This document shows positions 8,195 to 17,043 of a stretch of 33,592 bases of DNA, piece after piece. The DNA lies in contig JBCCGO010000007.1 of NCBI GenBank assembly GCA_039029235.1, positions 1 through 33,592 of the forward strand, written 5' to 3'. Position 1 is the stretch's first letter. Each line of letters begins with the position of its first letter. The translations under genes and the position numbers were made by a program. The DNA comes from JBCBRR01 sp039029235 (GTDB lineage Bacteria; Bacteroidota; Bacteroidia; Cytophagales; Amoebophilaceae). The notes below the pieces were generated by a model. It worked only from the letters and a program-made list of their open reading frames with translations. It searched no databases and had not been told where the DNA came from.

Positions 8195-9514
8195 TCAGTG
8201 TTGCCCTGCAGGTGGGGCAGGGATACTTAACATTGTTCTTTGCATGAGGGCCCCTCCTATATTGCAAACTAAACATTTTTTCTTAGAACAGAAGTTATTA
8301 AAGAGCTCTAGCATGGCTTGCGAGTCAAAGGCAGACTTGGCTGGCATACCTAGCTCCTCCCAGTGCCTTGTAATAGCATTGCGCTCAGCAGGCAGGCGCT
8401 GCAATAAGGCCATGGCCTGGTCTATGTAGCCCTGCTCATCTTTAGATTCACCGTAAGCTACTAGCAGCGGCACTATGGTGTTGATCATAATATTCTCGAT
8501 GCTCGCTTTCCCAAGTCCAGGAATTCTGGCTTTACTGGGCTTAGCAAACCGGTAGTGTTGCTGCCAGTAGGCAGACTGGGTAATGGCTAATTGCTGATAT
8601 AAATCTACGGGAGACGTATGGGTTAGTAAATAAAAAATGTGGGGGTGTTGGTGTAGTAACTGGGCCAGCTGTGCTATGCGAATGGTAGGGAAATTAGCTG
8701 GGCGCAATCGAAAAAACTTCCAGTGTATCGGATGCAGCTCATTGGTCTTGAGCTGATACTTATGAGCCAAGTAAGCGTATTCCTTAGCAAGTGTGGCCAA
8801 GTAATCATCGGGTACAGGAGTCGTTGATGCAAGCAGGCCTGCTTGCCCTAGAAGCAAGGCTTCTAGCTGTGATAAGTTCTTGACATGTTTGTTAATGATT
8901 CTCAGGGGTAGACGCAAGCTCAAGTCTAGCAAAGCACTACTGTTTACCTTGAAACCAAAGTTATAGGCCAGGAGCTGATATGCGGTCTCCTCCCAGTCTC
9001 CCTGGTTGTTGTCTAGCAGTTGATAGACCAAGTTGTTTTTGTGCGTCAGCCGTTGAAAGAAGGCTCGCTCTGACATAGCGGTCTTGATGATAGAATCTAC
9101 TTGGGAGAATTGGCGGGCACAAGGAATGACAGTTTTATTGTGTACAAGCTCCTGATATTGCTGGAGTAGCTGTGGTACTACCCTGTCTTGCAGCACCAGC
9201 GTAGGCAAGATAGATCCGTCCTGCTGACGAATAGATCGGTCATTATCCCAGACTACATGGAGCACTACATTCTCGTAGGCAGGGTCTACTTGGTGCTTAT
9301 GCTGGTGCCAGGAAGAAGCACAGACATGCAGCTCTACATGGCCATGCCAGGTGAGATTGTTGATAAGGATGCTGCTGTGCAGAAAATCTGGCCCTGCATG
9401 TGTATTGTGTGTACCAGGGTCTAGCACGGCCAGCTGATCGCCTTGGTGAGTACGCAGGTCTCGCTTATCGAAATACTGCAACTTCCAAACGTAGTATAGA
9501 AAATCTTCTTGCAT
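8195..9514 (-). CDS. DUF2851 family protein
   Basis: 439 residues. The N-terminus MQEDFLYYVWKLQYFDKRDL, then PGTHNTHAGPDFLHSSI, GHVELHVCASSWHQHKH and NVVLHVVWDND, match the conserved front of DUF2851, a family found almost only in Bacteroidota. The invariant-looking D, E and H residues in this part resemble a nuclease-like fold, but no activity is established. The C-terminal half has PGLGKASIENIMINTIVPLL, the helix PAERNAITRHWEELGM, and a cysteine pair in KKKCLVCNIG. It follows ftsK on the same strand with about 170 bases between, so it is possibly separately transcribed. The length is typical and it looks intact. The function is unknown. Confidence 0.88.
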   Translation of the reverse strand: MQEDFLYYVWKLQYFDKRDLRTHQGDQLAVLDPGTHNTHAGPDFLHSSILINNLTWHGHVELHVCASSWHQHKHQVDPAYENVVLHVVWDNDRSIRQQDGSILPTLVLQDRVVPQLLQQYQELVHNKTVIPCARQFSQVDSIIKTAMSERAFFQRLTHKNNLVYQLLDNNQGDWEETAYQLLAYNFGFKVNSSALLDLSLRLPLRIINKHVKNLSQLEALLLGQAGLLASTTPVPDDYLATLAKEYAYLAHKYQLKTNELHPIHWKFFRLRPANFPTIRIAQLAQLLHQHPHIFYLLTHTSPVDLYQQLAITQSAYWQQHYRFAKPSKARIPGLGKASIENIMINTIVPLLVAYGESKDEQGYIDQAMALLQRLPAERNAITRHWEELGMPAKSAFDSQAMLELFNNFCSKKKCLVCNIGGALMQRTMLSIPAPPAGQH

Positions 9515-9653
9515 AGACGGTTATCAGCTATCAGGGAAATTTTGCAGTTATGCCCACGTGTACCTAGCTACCCTGGTAGGTAGGCAGTCCTGTGGATTGC
9601 TAGGCGAGAATACCTTAACCGAGCTAGCAACCTGGCGGTTAGTTATTTACTTG

Positions 9654-9677
9654 CTTGCGCGCTAGGCTAGGCGCAAG
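9654..9677 (-). terminator. Hairpin just past the ftsK stop
   Basis: CTTGCGC (9654-9660) pairs perfectly with GCGCAAG (9671-9677) around a 10-base loop, starting 7 bases beyond the ftsK stop on the minus strand. There is no T run after it on that strand, so it is at best an atypical terminator or a transcript-protecting hairpin. Confidence 0.35.
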
Positions 9678-9683
9678 GTAATT

Positions 9684-12086
9684 TTATGAAGCAGACGTAG
9701 CCGAAGGCGCCTGCGCCAAATTCTTCAGAAACAACTCTAAGCTATCCTCATCAGGCAGTAAGACCTCGCGCGCTTTGCTGCCTTCAAAAGACCCTACGAT
9801 GCCAGCTGCTTCCAGTTGGTCAATCAGCCTACCTGCACGATTATAGCCAAGTTTTAACTTTCGTTGAATCAACGAAGTACTGCCTTGCTGGTGCATTACT
9901 ACTAGCCTGGCTGCTTCTTCAAAAGCAGGATCTTTGCTTCCTCGTTCTGGCACTGCCGCCTCTTTGTCGTCTTCTTCATAAGCAGGTAGCAGGTAAGCTG
10001 AGTCATAGCCTTGCTGAGCACTTATATAGCCACAGATACGCTCAACCGCTGCGGTGTCTAGCAAAGGACATTGCAGCCGCACAAGGGCTGAGTCCATAGA
10101 CAGCAACATATCTCCCTGGCCTACCAGCTGCTCTGCCCCACTTGTATCTAAGATAGTCCTAGAATCTACGGCAGAGGTTACCTTGAAAGATATGCGCACG
10201 GGAAAGTTGGCCTTGATGATGCCCGTGATGACGTTGACGGAAGGTCTTTGGGTGGCCAATACCAGATAGATACCAACAGCCCTAGCTAACTGCGCTAGTC
10301 TAGCAATGGGTGCTTCTACTTCCTTGCCAGCAGTCATCATCATATCAGCAAACTCATCGATCACCAGTACTATGTAAGGGAAAAATCGGTGGTCCCTGGC
10401 TGGGTTGAGCCTGCGCTGGACAAATTTCTCGTTATATTCCTTGATGTTTCTGGCACCTGCTTCCTTGAGCAGCTCATAGCGAGCTTCCATCTCTAAGCAC
10501 AGTGAATGGAGGGTGTTTACCGCCTTGCTAGGCTCTGTAATAATCGGCTCTTCACTACCGGGAAGCTTGGCTAAGAAATGACGCTCTAGCTTGGCATACA
10601 AAGAAAATTCTACTTTTTTAGGATCTACCAGCACGAGCTTCAGTAGCGAGGGATGCTGTTTGTAGACCAACGAGGCCAGCAATACGTTGAGCCCTACGGA
10701 CTTGCCCTGTCCTGTGGATCCTGCAATGAGCAGATGTGGCATACGTGCCAAGTCTGCTACTACCACCTCATTATCAATAGTCTTGCCCAATATAATGGGC
10801 AAGTCCATCAGACTCTCCATGAATTTGTCCGAAGCCAACATATCTCGGAGGGATACTATGGCTCGGTGCTTATTGGGCACCTCGATGCCAATAGTTCCCC
10901 TGCCAGGAATAGGTGCAATAATGCGAATACCTAGGGCAGCCAGGCTCAGTGCAATGTCATCTTCGAGGCTTTTAATCTTAGCAATTTTAATACCCGCCGC
11001 TGGCACAATCTCATAGAGCGTGACGGTAGGACCAATCGTAGCTTTGATACTAGCGATATCAATCTTAAAGTCGACCAAAGTCTGTACAATCCGCTCTTTA
11101 TTCTGTGCTAGCTCCTCTGGGGTTACCTGAGGGAGTGTCTGGGCATGCGCATCTAGTAGATCCAAGGTCGGATACTGATACGATGCTAGCTCCAGCGTAG
11201 GATCATAATTTTCTGCCAGCCCTGTAAGTGCCTCCTGGCGTTCTTGCTGCCCGACCGGCGAAGGAGGAGGATCGGCACCGGTCTCGGCCGGGGATTGCTT
11301 GGTCGCCTTATCAGGCACTGTAGCGGTAGGGGTTACAGATAGCGCTAGGGAACTCGACTTGTAGGCAGCCTTACCCAGTAGGTCTGGATGGTTATGCGCT
11401 CCATCAGAGACCTGCAGCTGCGTAGCCACTGTGCCAGGCTGGCTTAGCTGTAGCCCTGATAAGCTTGCTAAACGATTGCTTGGCAGAAGGCTGCCATAGT
11501 AAACCAAAAAGATGAGTAAAGAAGTAACCAGCAGAACGAGGGTACCCCACCCTAGCCACCTATCAAACACAACACTTACCTGAAGCCCTAGCCCCCCGAG
11601 CACCGCATCAAAAAGTTTTGCTTCAGGCTTGCGCAGATTGGCGTAGCCCAAAGCTAGGTTTAGCCAAAGTATACCGAAGAGCGCAAACCCAGTGACCCTG
11701 TGCAAGCTGAGACGAGCGCCTAGCTTTTGATAGACTAGCCTATGGCCTAGAGCGTAGAGAGGAATGAGTAAAAAAAAGGCCGTTATCCCCAACCACCGAA
11801 AAACAAAATAGTAGGCAGCCATACCCCCTACCAGACCCATCCAGTTGTGGATAGCTACACCAGCTTCTTCGAAGCCTAGCTGCTGTACTGCCTCCATAGT
11901 ACCCACGTGGGTACTACCGTGCAGGAAGTGAGAGACGAAGGCAATGCCTAGAAAAACAGTAGCTCCTTGCAAGAAGATGCCCAGAGCTACCTCAAACCGT
12001 CTAGCACCAGAGAAAGCTCCCGTAAAAGCGAACCTGGCGGGCTGCTTGTGGTCGGGGACCTGTTTTTTGTAAGTATGCTGAGGCAT
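9684..12086 (-). CDS. ftsK: DNA translocase FtsK
   Basis: 800 residues. The N-terminus has four to five membrane segments (for example residues about 30-55, 80-115, 130-150 and 180-200) that anchor it at the division septum. A Pro/Ser/Thr-rich linker follows, then the alpha/beta RecA-like motor with Walker A AGSTGQGKSVG (about residues 455-465) and Walker B VLVIDEFAD (about 572-580), and LATQRPSVNVITGIIKANFP. The C-terminal gamma winged helix (about 735-800; SLIQRKLKLGYNRAGRLIDQ) reads KOPS-like DNA signs. The protein pumps DNA to segregate chromosome ends and activates XerCD at dif. It is the standard Bacteroidota FtsK and is intact. Start is the ATG at 12086. Confidence 0.96.
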   Translation of the reverse strand: MPQHTYKKQVPDHKQPARFAFTGAFSGARRFEVALGIFLQGATVFLGIAFVSHFLHGSTHVGTMEAVQQLGFEEAGVAIHNWMGLVGGMAAYYFVFRWLGITAFFLLIPLYALGHRLVYQKLGARLSLHRVTGFALFGILWLNLALGYANLRKPEAKLFDAVLGGLGLQVSVVFDRWLGWGTLVLLVTSLLIFLVYYGSLLPSNRLASLSGLQLSQPGTVATQLQVSDGAHNHPDLLGKAAYKSSSLALSVTPTATVPDKATKQSPAETGADPPPSPVGQQERQEALTGLAENYDPTLELASYQYPTLDLLDAHAQTLPQVTPEELAQNKERIVQTLVDFKIDIASIKATIGPTVTLYEIVPAAGIKIAKIKSLEDDIALSLAALGIRIIAPIPGRGTIGIEVPNKHRAIVSLRDMLASDKFMESLMDLPIILGKTIDNEVVVADLARMPHLLIAGSTGQGKSVGLNVLLASLVYKQHPSLLKLVLVDPKKVEFSLYAKLERHFLAKLPGSEEPIITEPSKAVNTLHSLCLEMEARYELLKEAGARNIKEYNEKFVQRRLNPARDHRFFPYIVLVIDEFADMMMTAGKEVEAPIARLAQLARAVGIYLVLATQRPSVNVITGIIKANFPVRISFKVTSAVDSRTILDTSGAEQLVGQGDMLLSMDSALVRLQCPLLDTAAVERICGYISAQQGYDSAYLLPAYEEDDKEAAVPERGSKDPAFEEAARLVVMHQQGSTSLIQRKLKLGYNRAGRLIDQLEAAGIVGSFEGSKAREVLLPDEDSLELFLKNLAQAPSATSAS

Positions 12087-12585
12087 GATGGTAGAAGATG
12101 AGCCTGGTACGGTCCTTAAAAGCTATGTACAACAAAAAATTTGCCCCGAATACATAGGCTATGAGTATGAAAATAACCTAACGTAAGGCACGATCGCCTG
12201 TGTGGCTGGGGCTATGCTGTACGAAAGTAGGAAAAGCTGGTGAATTAGGAGCGTATCAGCAGTATCTTAGCTGCTGCTAAGCATCCCAAACAAGTATGTG
12301 GACGTGTATGCGTACTCATGAGCGAATGCCTCCGCATCCTACATTTAGCTATGGCAAGGACGAAGGTATGCCTGCCCTACGAAACACTGATGGAATACCC
12401 GAAGAATCAGTGTCAGTCCTCAAAGACTTCCAAAGGGCGCGCTGGGCGGTAGCCAGGCCAGAGAGCAGTATGACCTAGCTAAAAGGCACACAGGAGTGGG
12501 AGGCAGACACTTGCATAGAATACGATAGAAATATATCTTTGTAACAGAATTCCCCTAAAGTTCATAGGGACTAATCTAGAAGTTC
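12087..12585. other. Intergenic region between divergent ftsK and the exported pair
   Basis: About 500 bases. On the plus strand a frame 12296-12478 reads MRTHERMPPHPTFSYGKDEG and on to VARPESSMT, but it has no recognised domain and no promoter or start context, so I do not call it a gene. The 3' part holds the promoter of the next gene (12511-12541). On the ftsK side, TAGCTTTT lies about 35 bases upstream of the start, one base short of the -7 consensus and without a proper -33. Confidence 0.4.
12511..12541 (+). promoter_or_regulatory. Bacteroidota-type promoter of the exported pair
   Basis: TTG at 12511-12513 and TATCTTTG at 12534-12541 are separated by 20 bases, an exact fit to the phylum's -33/-7 consensus (TTG, about 20, TAnnTTTG). 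Transcription would start a few bases on, giving a leader of roughly 35-40 bases before the ATG at 12586. Confidence 0.7.
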
Positions 12586-13266
12586 ATGAAAAGGCTAGCA
12601 AAAAGATTGAGAAGTAAAGCATTCTTCCCAGAGTTGATTCAGCCACTAAGCATAATAGTGCTCGCCAGCCTGGTTCATTTTGAGTGCGGTCAAGCCCTGA
12701 ATAACAAGAATTCCAGCCTGATTCTAGAAATAACATCTGACATATCAAAATTACCTAACGAAGGTGCCGAGGCTTTCGTAGCCAGTGTCTCAAGAACCAC
12801 GGTAGATCCTACTGGGTGCTACCTGGTAGCTATACAAGAGCTTACTTATGAAAAGGGAGCACAAAAACTGAGTCGAAAGGTAGATAGAATCATTCCTCTC
12901 GAAACCCTCATCGGTTCTGAAGAGATCAGTAGAGACGAAGGCGGCAAAATGATCAGCTTCGCGCTAAGGAATCACGAAGAAGAAGCTAGTACTAAAATGG
13001 TAGCCTACTCACTGTTGTGCTACATAGCAAACAATCAATTCGATTCCATAAGTGATCACGAGAAGCTTGAATGGTCTCTCATCAAAAATAGCTCTAAGGA
13101 GCATTTCGATACTTTTAGTTCGAGATTTCAGTCATGCTTTATGCATGCTCTGGCGAATACATTGACTGATAAACTCATCTACCCAGTGTGTAAAAGTTGT
13201 ATATTTGAGCCTATCAAGAACCTCTTCTTCAAGCCAGCTAGTAGCGGTCAGCAAGCAAGAAGGTAG
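12586..13266 (+). CDS. Exported protein of unknown function, paralogue of the next gene's N-terminal domain
   Basis: 226 residues. The start is basic (MKRLAKRLRSKAF), followed by a hydrophobic core (PLSIIVLASLVHF) and a likely signal-peptidase site after GQA (about residue 37), so it should cross the inner membrane. The mature part (about 40-160) aligns with the next gene over its length: SLILEITSDIS versus KLILEIISNVS, VDPTGCYLVAIQELTYEKGA versus IDPTRYTIVVTERLVYRSGK, IPLETLIGSEE versus IPLQNLLGSQV, and CYIANNQ versus CRVENNQ. I recognise no known family. The C-terminus has several cysteines (SCF, VCKSCIF) and no J domain. It has a consensus promoter 45 bases upstream, so it is probably expressed. 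The function is unknown; an envelope or effector role is guesswork. Confidence 0.75.
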   Translation: MKRLAKRLRSKAFFPELIQPLSIIVLASLVHFECGQALNNKNSSLILEITSDISKLPNEGAEAFVASVSRTTVDPTGCYLVAIQELTYEKGAQKLSRKVDRIIPLETLIGSEEISRDEGGKMISFALRNHEEEASTKMVAYSLLCYIANNQFDSISDHEKLEWSLIKNSSKEHFDTFSSRFQSCFMHALANTLTDKLIYPVCKSCIFEPIKNLFFKPASSGQQARR

Positions 13267-13495
13267 TCGTGCTAGTCAAGGACAAGGGTAAATAAAATTA
13301 GGTGCTTACATGTTCTCTCAAGGAAGGCCGGAGTAAACGTTGCCTACCCCCTCTTGGGGCGTTAGAGCCAAATTTTATCCTCAACAATACTGTCTACTAT
13401 ACTGGAGAGAAACAACTGGTAAGAATTTGTAATTTTTTCAACGTATACGCTCTATTGGATCTTGCCAGCAGTACTTCGCTAAGCAACAAACAACA

Positions 13496-14491
13496 ATGGG
13501 AAAATTAACAAACAAGATTCCCGTCTACTGGAGGATCTCACAGCTACTGAGCGTAGTAGCTCTGTGCAGCCTGGGTTACCCTGAGTTATGCCAAGCTGAG
13601 GAAAAAGAACACAAGCTGATCCTGGAAATAATCTCCAACGTGTCAGTACCCCCTAGCGGAACTATCTGGGCAACCCTAGAAAATACCTCAGAAATAGTAA
13701 TAGATCCTACTCGGTATACGATAGTAGTTACTGAAAGACTCGTTTACAGAAGTGGGAAAAAAGAAATCTATCGGACAACGCAACAAGATATTCCCCTGCA
13801 AAACTTACTAGGTTCCCAAGTGCTGTATATGCGTGAAATAAGTGTGAAGATAGTCAGCTTTGCTTCGAAGACTCGCCGAGATAGGGATAGCGGTCTTGAA
13901 CTATTATCTTATGGCCTGCGTTGCCGCGTGGAAAATAACCAATCGCAGGTGGTCAGCAATGAGATAGTAAATACTGCGCTATCTGATAAGGCCATAGTAC
14001 AACAAAGGGTGGATCGTGGATTGAGTCTTTTTGCAGCACTGCTTGGATGGTTCGTCGCAGAGAGCAACTTCAAATACCTCTATAGGCTTTATGACAGCGA
14101 AAAACAATTCTTTGAAGAGACTCGTAGCCTCATCACCAACGAGCGATACTACTACAAATTACTAGATGTAGAGGTCGGTGCGGATGCAAAAACAATTGCA
14201 AAGGCCTGGCGCAAGAAAAGTCGCGAGTATCACCCAGATAAACATCAATTGGCTCCTAAGGACCGTCAGGACGACTATAATGCTCGACAGCAAAAAATTA
14301 ATGAAGCTCAGGGACAGCTAATAAAGCTAATCGATTCTTCCAAAACTTGGAGATATGACTGGCATGTGTGGCTCCTTAGATTTATCCCAACAAAGCGAAG
14401 AGAGGGACCTGCAGAAAATAACGAGAACAGCTCAAGACTTGCCCCAACGCCGCCGCCAGCGCTGCCTTTTAGGGATTCCCGGCCGAAATAG
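13496..14491 (+). CDS. Exported J-domain protein with the same novel N-terminal domain
   Basis: 331 residues. A signal peptide is clear: ISQLLSVVALCSLGYPELCQ with cleavage expected after CQA (about residue 34). Residues about 40-165 are the novel domain shared with the preceding gene. A hydrophobic stretch (LSLFAALLGWFV, about 177-188) follows. Residues about 218-285 form a J domain: YYYKLLDVEVGADAKTIAKA, the basic helix II, and the diagnostic HPD at 246-248 in EYHPDKHQ. J domains stimulate the ATPase of Hsp70 partners. The tail is proline-rich (APTPPPALPF), and there is no Gly/Phe or zinc-finger region, so it is not classical DnaJ. It begins 229 bases after its paralogue, with no clear promoter between, and is likely co-transcribed. 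An exported J domain has no bacterial Hsp70 to meet outside the cytoplasm; a host Hsp70 is one possibility (inference). The first-copy/J-fusion arrangement suggests duplication plus domain capture. Confidence 0.8.
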   Translation: MGKLTNKIPVYWRISQLLSVVALCSLGYPELCQAEEKEHKLILEIISNVSVPPSGTIWATLENTSEIVIDPTRYTIVVTERLVYRSGKKEIYRTTQQDIPLQNLLGSQVLYMREISVKIVSFASKTRRDRDSGLELLSYGLRCRVENNQSQVVSNEIVNTALSDKAIVQQRVDRGLSLFAALLGWFVAESNFKYLYRLYDSEKQFFEETRSLITNERYYYKLLDVEVGADAKTIAKAWRKKSREYHPDKHQLAPKDRQDDYNARQQKINEAQGQLIKLIDSSKTWRYDWHVWLLRFIPTKRREGPAENNENSSRLAPTPPPALPFRDSRPK

Positions 14492-14759
14492 TGGCGAAAG
14501 TACTGACAGCTACTAGCCGTATCGAGGAAATATTCTCCATTGCCTTTAGCCCAGCGGCTGAGCCAGAATACACCTTCACTCTCCATCATAGTGGTGCCCG
14601 ATAGTAGAAGGCTGTACAGCATGCGTAGACTGTGGCAGTGGCTTGCAAGCAAAACAATAGCATCCGGCTTTGGACACAGGATGCCACGGCTCCCTTAGAG
14701 TCAGCTTCGTGCGTAGATCAGAGAAGCTTAATGTACAGAACCAACCAACACTCACCTTC

Positions 14760-16544
14760 ATGGACAGAGACAAGCTGATAGGCCTAACGCTGATCTTTGG
14801 CATCCTCCTTGTCTATACCCATTTTTGGGGACCTAGACCCGTACCCCAGACAGCTAGCGACCGCATTCAGCAACCAAAATTATCCGCTCCATCTCCTCAT
14901 ATAGGCGAGGATACAACCAGTATAACTCCCCCCTTCAATGGCGCGCTAGCACAGGCTAGACAAGAGCCAGCACGAGAGGTCGTACTAGAAAACCAAGATA
15001 TTCAGGTAACACTGACTTCTCTTGGCGGTCAGGTAAAAGCAGTAACCCTCAAAAACTACCAAGACTACCAAGGCCAGCCCCTCGTACTACTGGATGGACA
15101 AAGCAGTGCCATGGGCTTCCGGTTTACTGCTGCTGAGGCCCAGGTCAATACCAATGCGCTACCCTTTGAAACAACAGACAAAGATCAGTATGTGGTAGGG
15201 GAAGCTGTAGGCCAAGCCACCTTTACATGGACGCTAGCACCAGGCCGATACATCCGCCAAATTTTTTCCCTTCCTAGCCAAGGCCATCAGCTTACCCAGG
15301 CGTGGGAAATAGTAGGACTGGAGAAGCACGTAGATGAGGGGCAGATTGATTTTGTGTGGCATGATCTCATTAAGCGGACAGAAAAAAGCATCAAAGCCTG
15401 CCGCAACAAAGCCACCATTAATTATTACCTAGCAAACCATACCTTCAAGCACCTGAAAGAGTATGCTACCAACACACAAGAACAAACCATACCAAGCCCC
15501 GTTCAGTGGATAGCCATCAAGCAACGATTTTTTACAGCAGGAATTATTGCTGAGGAAGCCTTTGTGCAGGGCGCTGTAGCACTCAAGCCTATGCCCCAAA
15601 GCACTACGATAGTCAAGGCAGCCCAAGTATGCCTAGCTCTCCCTCCTGCTGATCTGCAACAAGTCAGGAGTGGGAAGTTCACTTTTTACTTCGGCCCTAA
15701 TGACTATCCACTGCTCAAAGGCGTTGCTCCAGGCTTTTCCAGAAACCTCTCCCTAGGATGGCCAGTTATTAAGTGGATCAACCAATACTTAATCATACCC
15801 CTCTTTACTTTCTTAGAACAGCACATTAGTAACTATGGCCTGATCATCCTCATGCTGGTCATCTTGATTAAGCTCTTATTACTACCCCTTTCTTACAGGT
15901 CTTACCTGGCTATGGCCCAGATGAAAGTGCTCAAGCCCACCCTAGACGCCCTCAAAGCCAAGTATGGTCGTGACATACACAAGGTACAAATGGAGCAGGT
16001 AAAACTGTACCGAGCAGTGGGACTGAATCCCTTAAGTGGCTGTGTCCCCTTGTTACTGCAGATGCCCATCCTGTTGGCCATGTTCAACTTTTTCCCCAAT
16101 GCCCTTGCACTACGCCAGAAGCCCTTTCTATGGGCCCATGATTTATCAACCTATGACTCTATTCTCGACCTTCCTTTTACCATACCGGCCTATGGAAGTC
16201 ACATAAGTCTATTCACTGTACTGATGACTGCTTCTACCATGCTCCATACTTGGTCTAGCAGTCAAGTAAGTGCACCAGAAGGGCCCGTAAAGATCCTATC
16301 ATACCTGATGCCCGTTACGTTGCTGTTTGTCCTCAATGACTTCCCCGCTAGCCTGACCTTTTACTACTTTGTTTCTAACCTAGCTACCTTTGGCCAGCAA
16401 GGGCTCATCAAAAGGTTTGTAGACGAAGACAGCATCAGAGAAAAGCTAGCGGAGCACATGGCCTCGCATCGCAATGGCGCAAAAAGCCGGCTCCAAGCAC
16501 GTCTGCAAGCAGCCATGAAAGCCAAGAGATCTCCCAAAAAATAA
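14760..16544 (+). CDS. yidC: Membrane protein insertase YidC
   Basis: 594 residues from the ATG at 14760 (MDRDKLIGLTLIFGILLVYT), the start typical of Bacteroidota YidC; the frame is open 30 codons further upstream. After the N-terminal membrane segment comes a large periplasmic domain (about 60-345), then the conserved insertase core: the YGLIILMLVILIKLLLLPLS segment, the cytoplasmic hairpin KPTLDALKAKYGRD, the block LNPLSGCVPLLLQMPI, and LPVTLLFVLNDFPASLTFYY-like helices near the end. YidC inserts and folds inner-membrane proteins with or without SecYEG. The C-terminus is basic, as usual for ribosome contact. In Bacteroidota it often follows pyrG; here it follows the exported pair. The 268 bases before it hold no recognised gene. 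It looks intact. Confidence 0.95.
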   Translation: MDRDKLIGLTLIFGILLVYTHFWGPRPVPQTASDRIQQPKLSAPSPHIGEDTTSITPPFNGALAQARQEPAREVVLENQDIQVTLTSLGGQVKAVTLKNYQDYQGQPLVLLDGQSSAMGFRFTAAEAQVNTNALPFETTDKDQYVVGEAVGQATFTWTLAPGRYIRQIFSLPSQGHQLTQAWEIVGLEKHVDEGQIDFVWHDLIKRTEKSIKACRNKATINYYLANHTFKHLKEYATNTQEQTIPSPVQWIAIKQRFFTAGIIAEEAFVQGAVALKPMPQSTTIVKAAQVCLALPPADLQQVRSGKFTFYFGPNDYPLLKGVAPGFSRNLSLGWPVIKWINQYLIIPLFTFLEQHISNYGLIILMLVILIKLLLLPLSYRSYLAMAQMKVLKPTLDALKAKYGRDIHKVQMEQVKLYRAVGLNPLSGCVPLLLQMPILLAMFNFFPNALALRQKPFLWAHDLSTYDSILDLPFTIPAYGSHISLFTVLMTASTMLHTWSSSQVSAPEGPVKILSYLMPVTLLFVLNDFPASLTFYYFVSNLATFGQQGLIKRFVDEDSIREKLAEHMASHRNGAKSRLQARLQAAMKAKRSPKK

Positions 16545-16866
16545 TACAACCACAAGGGACATATTTGCCCAGCGCCAGTGTACCCCCGCCCATAGCAACC
16601 TAGAAATCGATTATTGGAGAGCTGGGGTCCCTGACAAGGTAGCCCCCAGGCCGAGGCGGGAGGGAAGAAGTGCTAAGCGAAGTCGCTTTTAGGGACTAGG
16701 AACTTGGTGAGCATGATGACTGTCTTAAGTTAGCGTGAAGTTAGGAATTTATCTGGGAACCTGGGCATGGCAGACTAAATGCTGGTGGAAGTTATGCATT
16801 TATTGGGAGGTTACAAAGGGCTAAGAGGTAAGCCAGCCCCTGTTGTCATCTTCTGAGTAAGTTTTT

Positions 16867-16909
16867 AACTTCGCTTTAAATACAGCTATTATGCTCAGTA
16901 AGCTTCTAG
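16867..16909 (+). repeat. Dispersed imperfect repeat, copy 1
   Basis: 43 bases beginning AACTTCGCTTTAAATACAGC and ending AAGCTTCTAG. A second copy in the same orientation lies at 32051-32093, with 37 of 43 positions the same by eye, and both lie in intergenic DNA. The sequence is A/T-rich and could be the edge of a lost mobile element or a regulatory site. Confidence 0.55.
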
Positions 16910-16973
16910 TAGGTTCGATATCCAAATGAACCGCGATCTCCTCGGTATGTATAAATTTGTAGCAAGGTGCTGA

Positions 16974-17004
16974 TTGTCGCATTACGATCTAATGCTTAAC
17001 TTTG
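16974..17004 (+). promoter_or_regulatory. Bacteroidota-type promoter of sufB
   Basis: TTG at 16974-16976 and TAACTTTG at 16997-17004 with 20 bases between them, an exact consensus. The predicted start of transcription leaves a leader of about 30 bases before the ATG at 17044. Confidence 0.72.
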
Positions 17005-17043
17005 CGGTAGAAAAGCATACAACCAAGCCCTTGCCCAAGCACC

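Larger units (their letters stand above)
16545..17043. other. Intergenic region before sufB
   Basis: About 500 bases without a convincing frame. It contains one copy of a dispersed 43-base repeat (16867-16909) and the sufB promoter (16974-17004). The G- and C-rich part near 16615-16665 could fold, but it matches no RNA family I can identify; RNase P and SRP signatures were looked for by eye and not seen. Confidence 0.4.

Noticed and set aside
12296..12478. Plus-strand frame of 60 codons before the exported pair
   Set aside because: No recognised motif, no start context, and it ends before the real promoter. Chance or a very old remnant.
13302..13508. 68-codon frame overlapping the start of the J-domain gene
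   Set aside because: It overlaps the real start in another frame, and nothing in it resembles a known family.
16545..16760. Possible RNase P, SRP or tmRNA gene before sufB
   Set aside because: The G/C-rich part can fold, but the conserved sequences of these RNAs are not present by eye.
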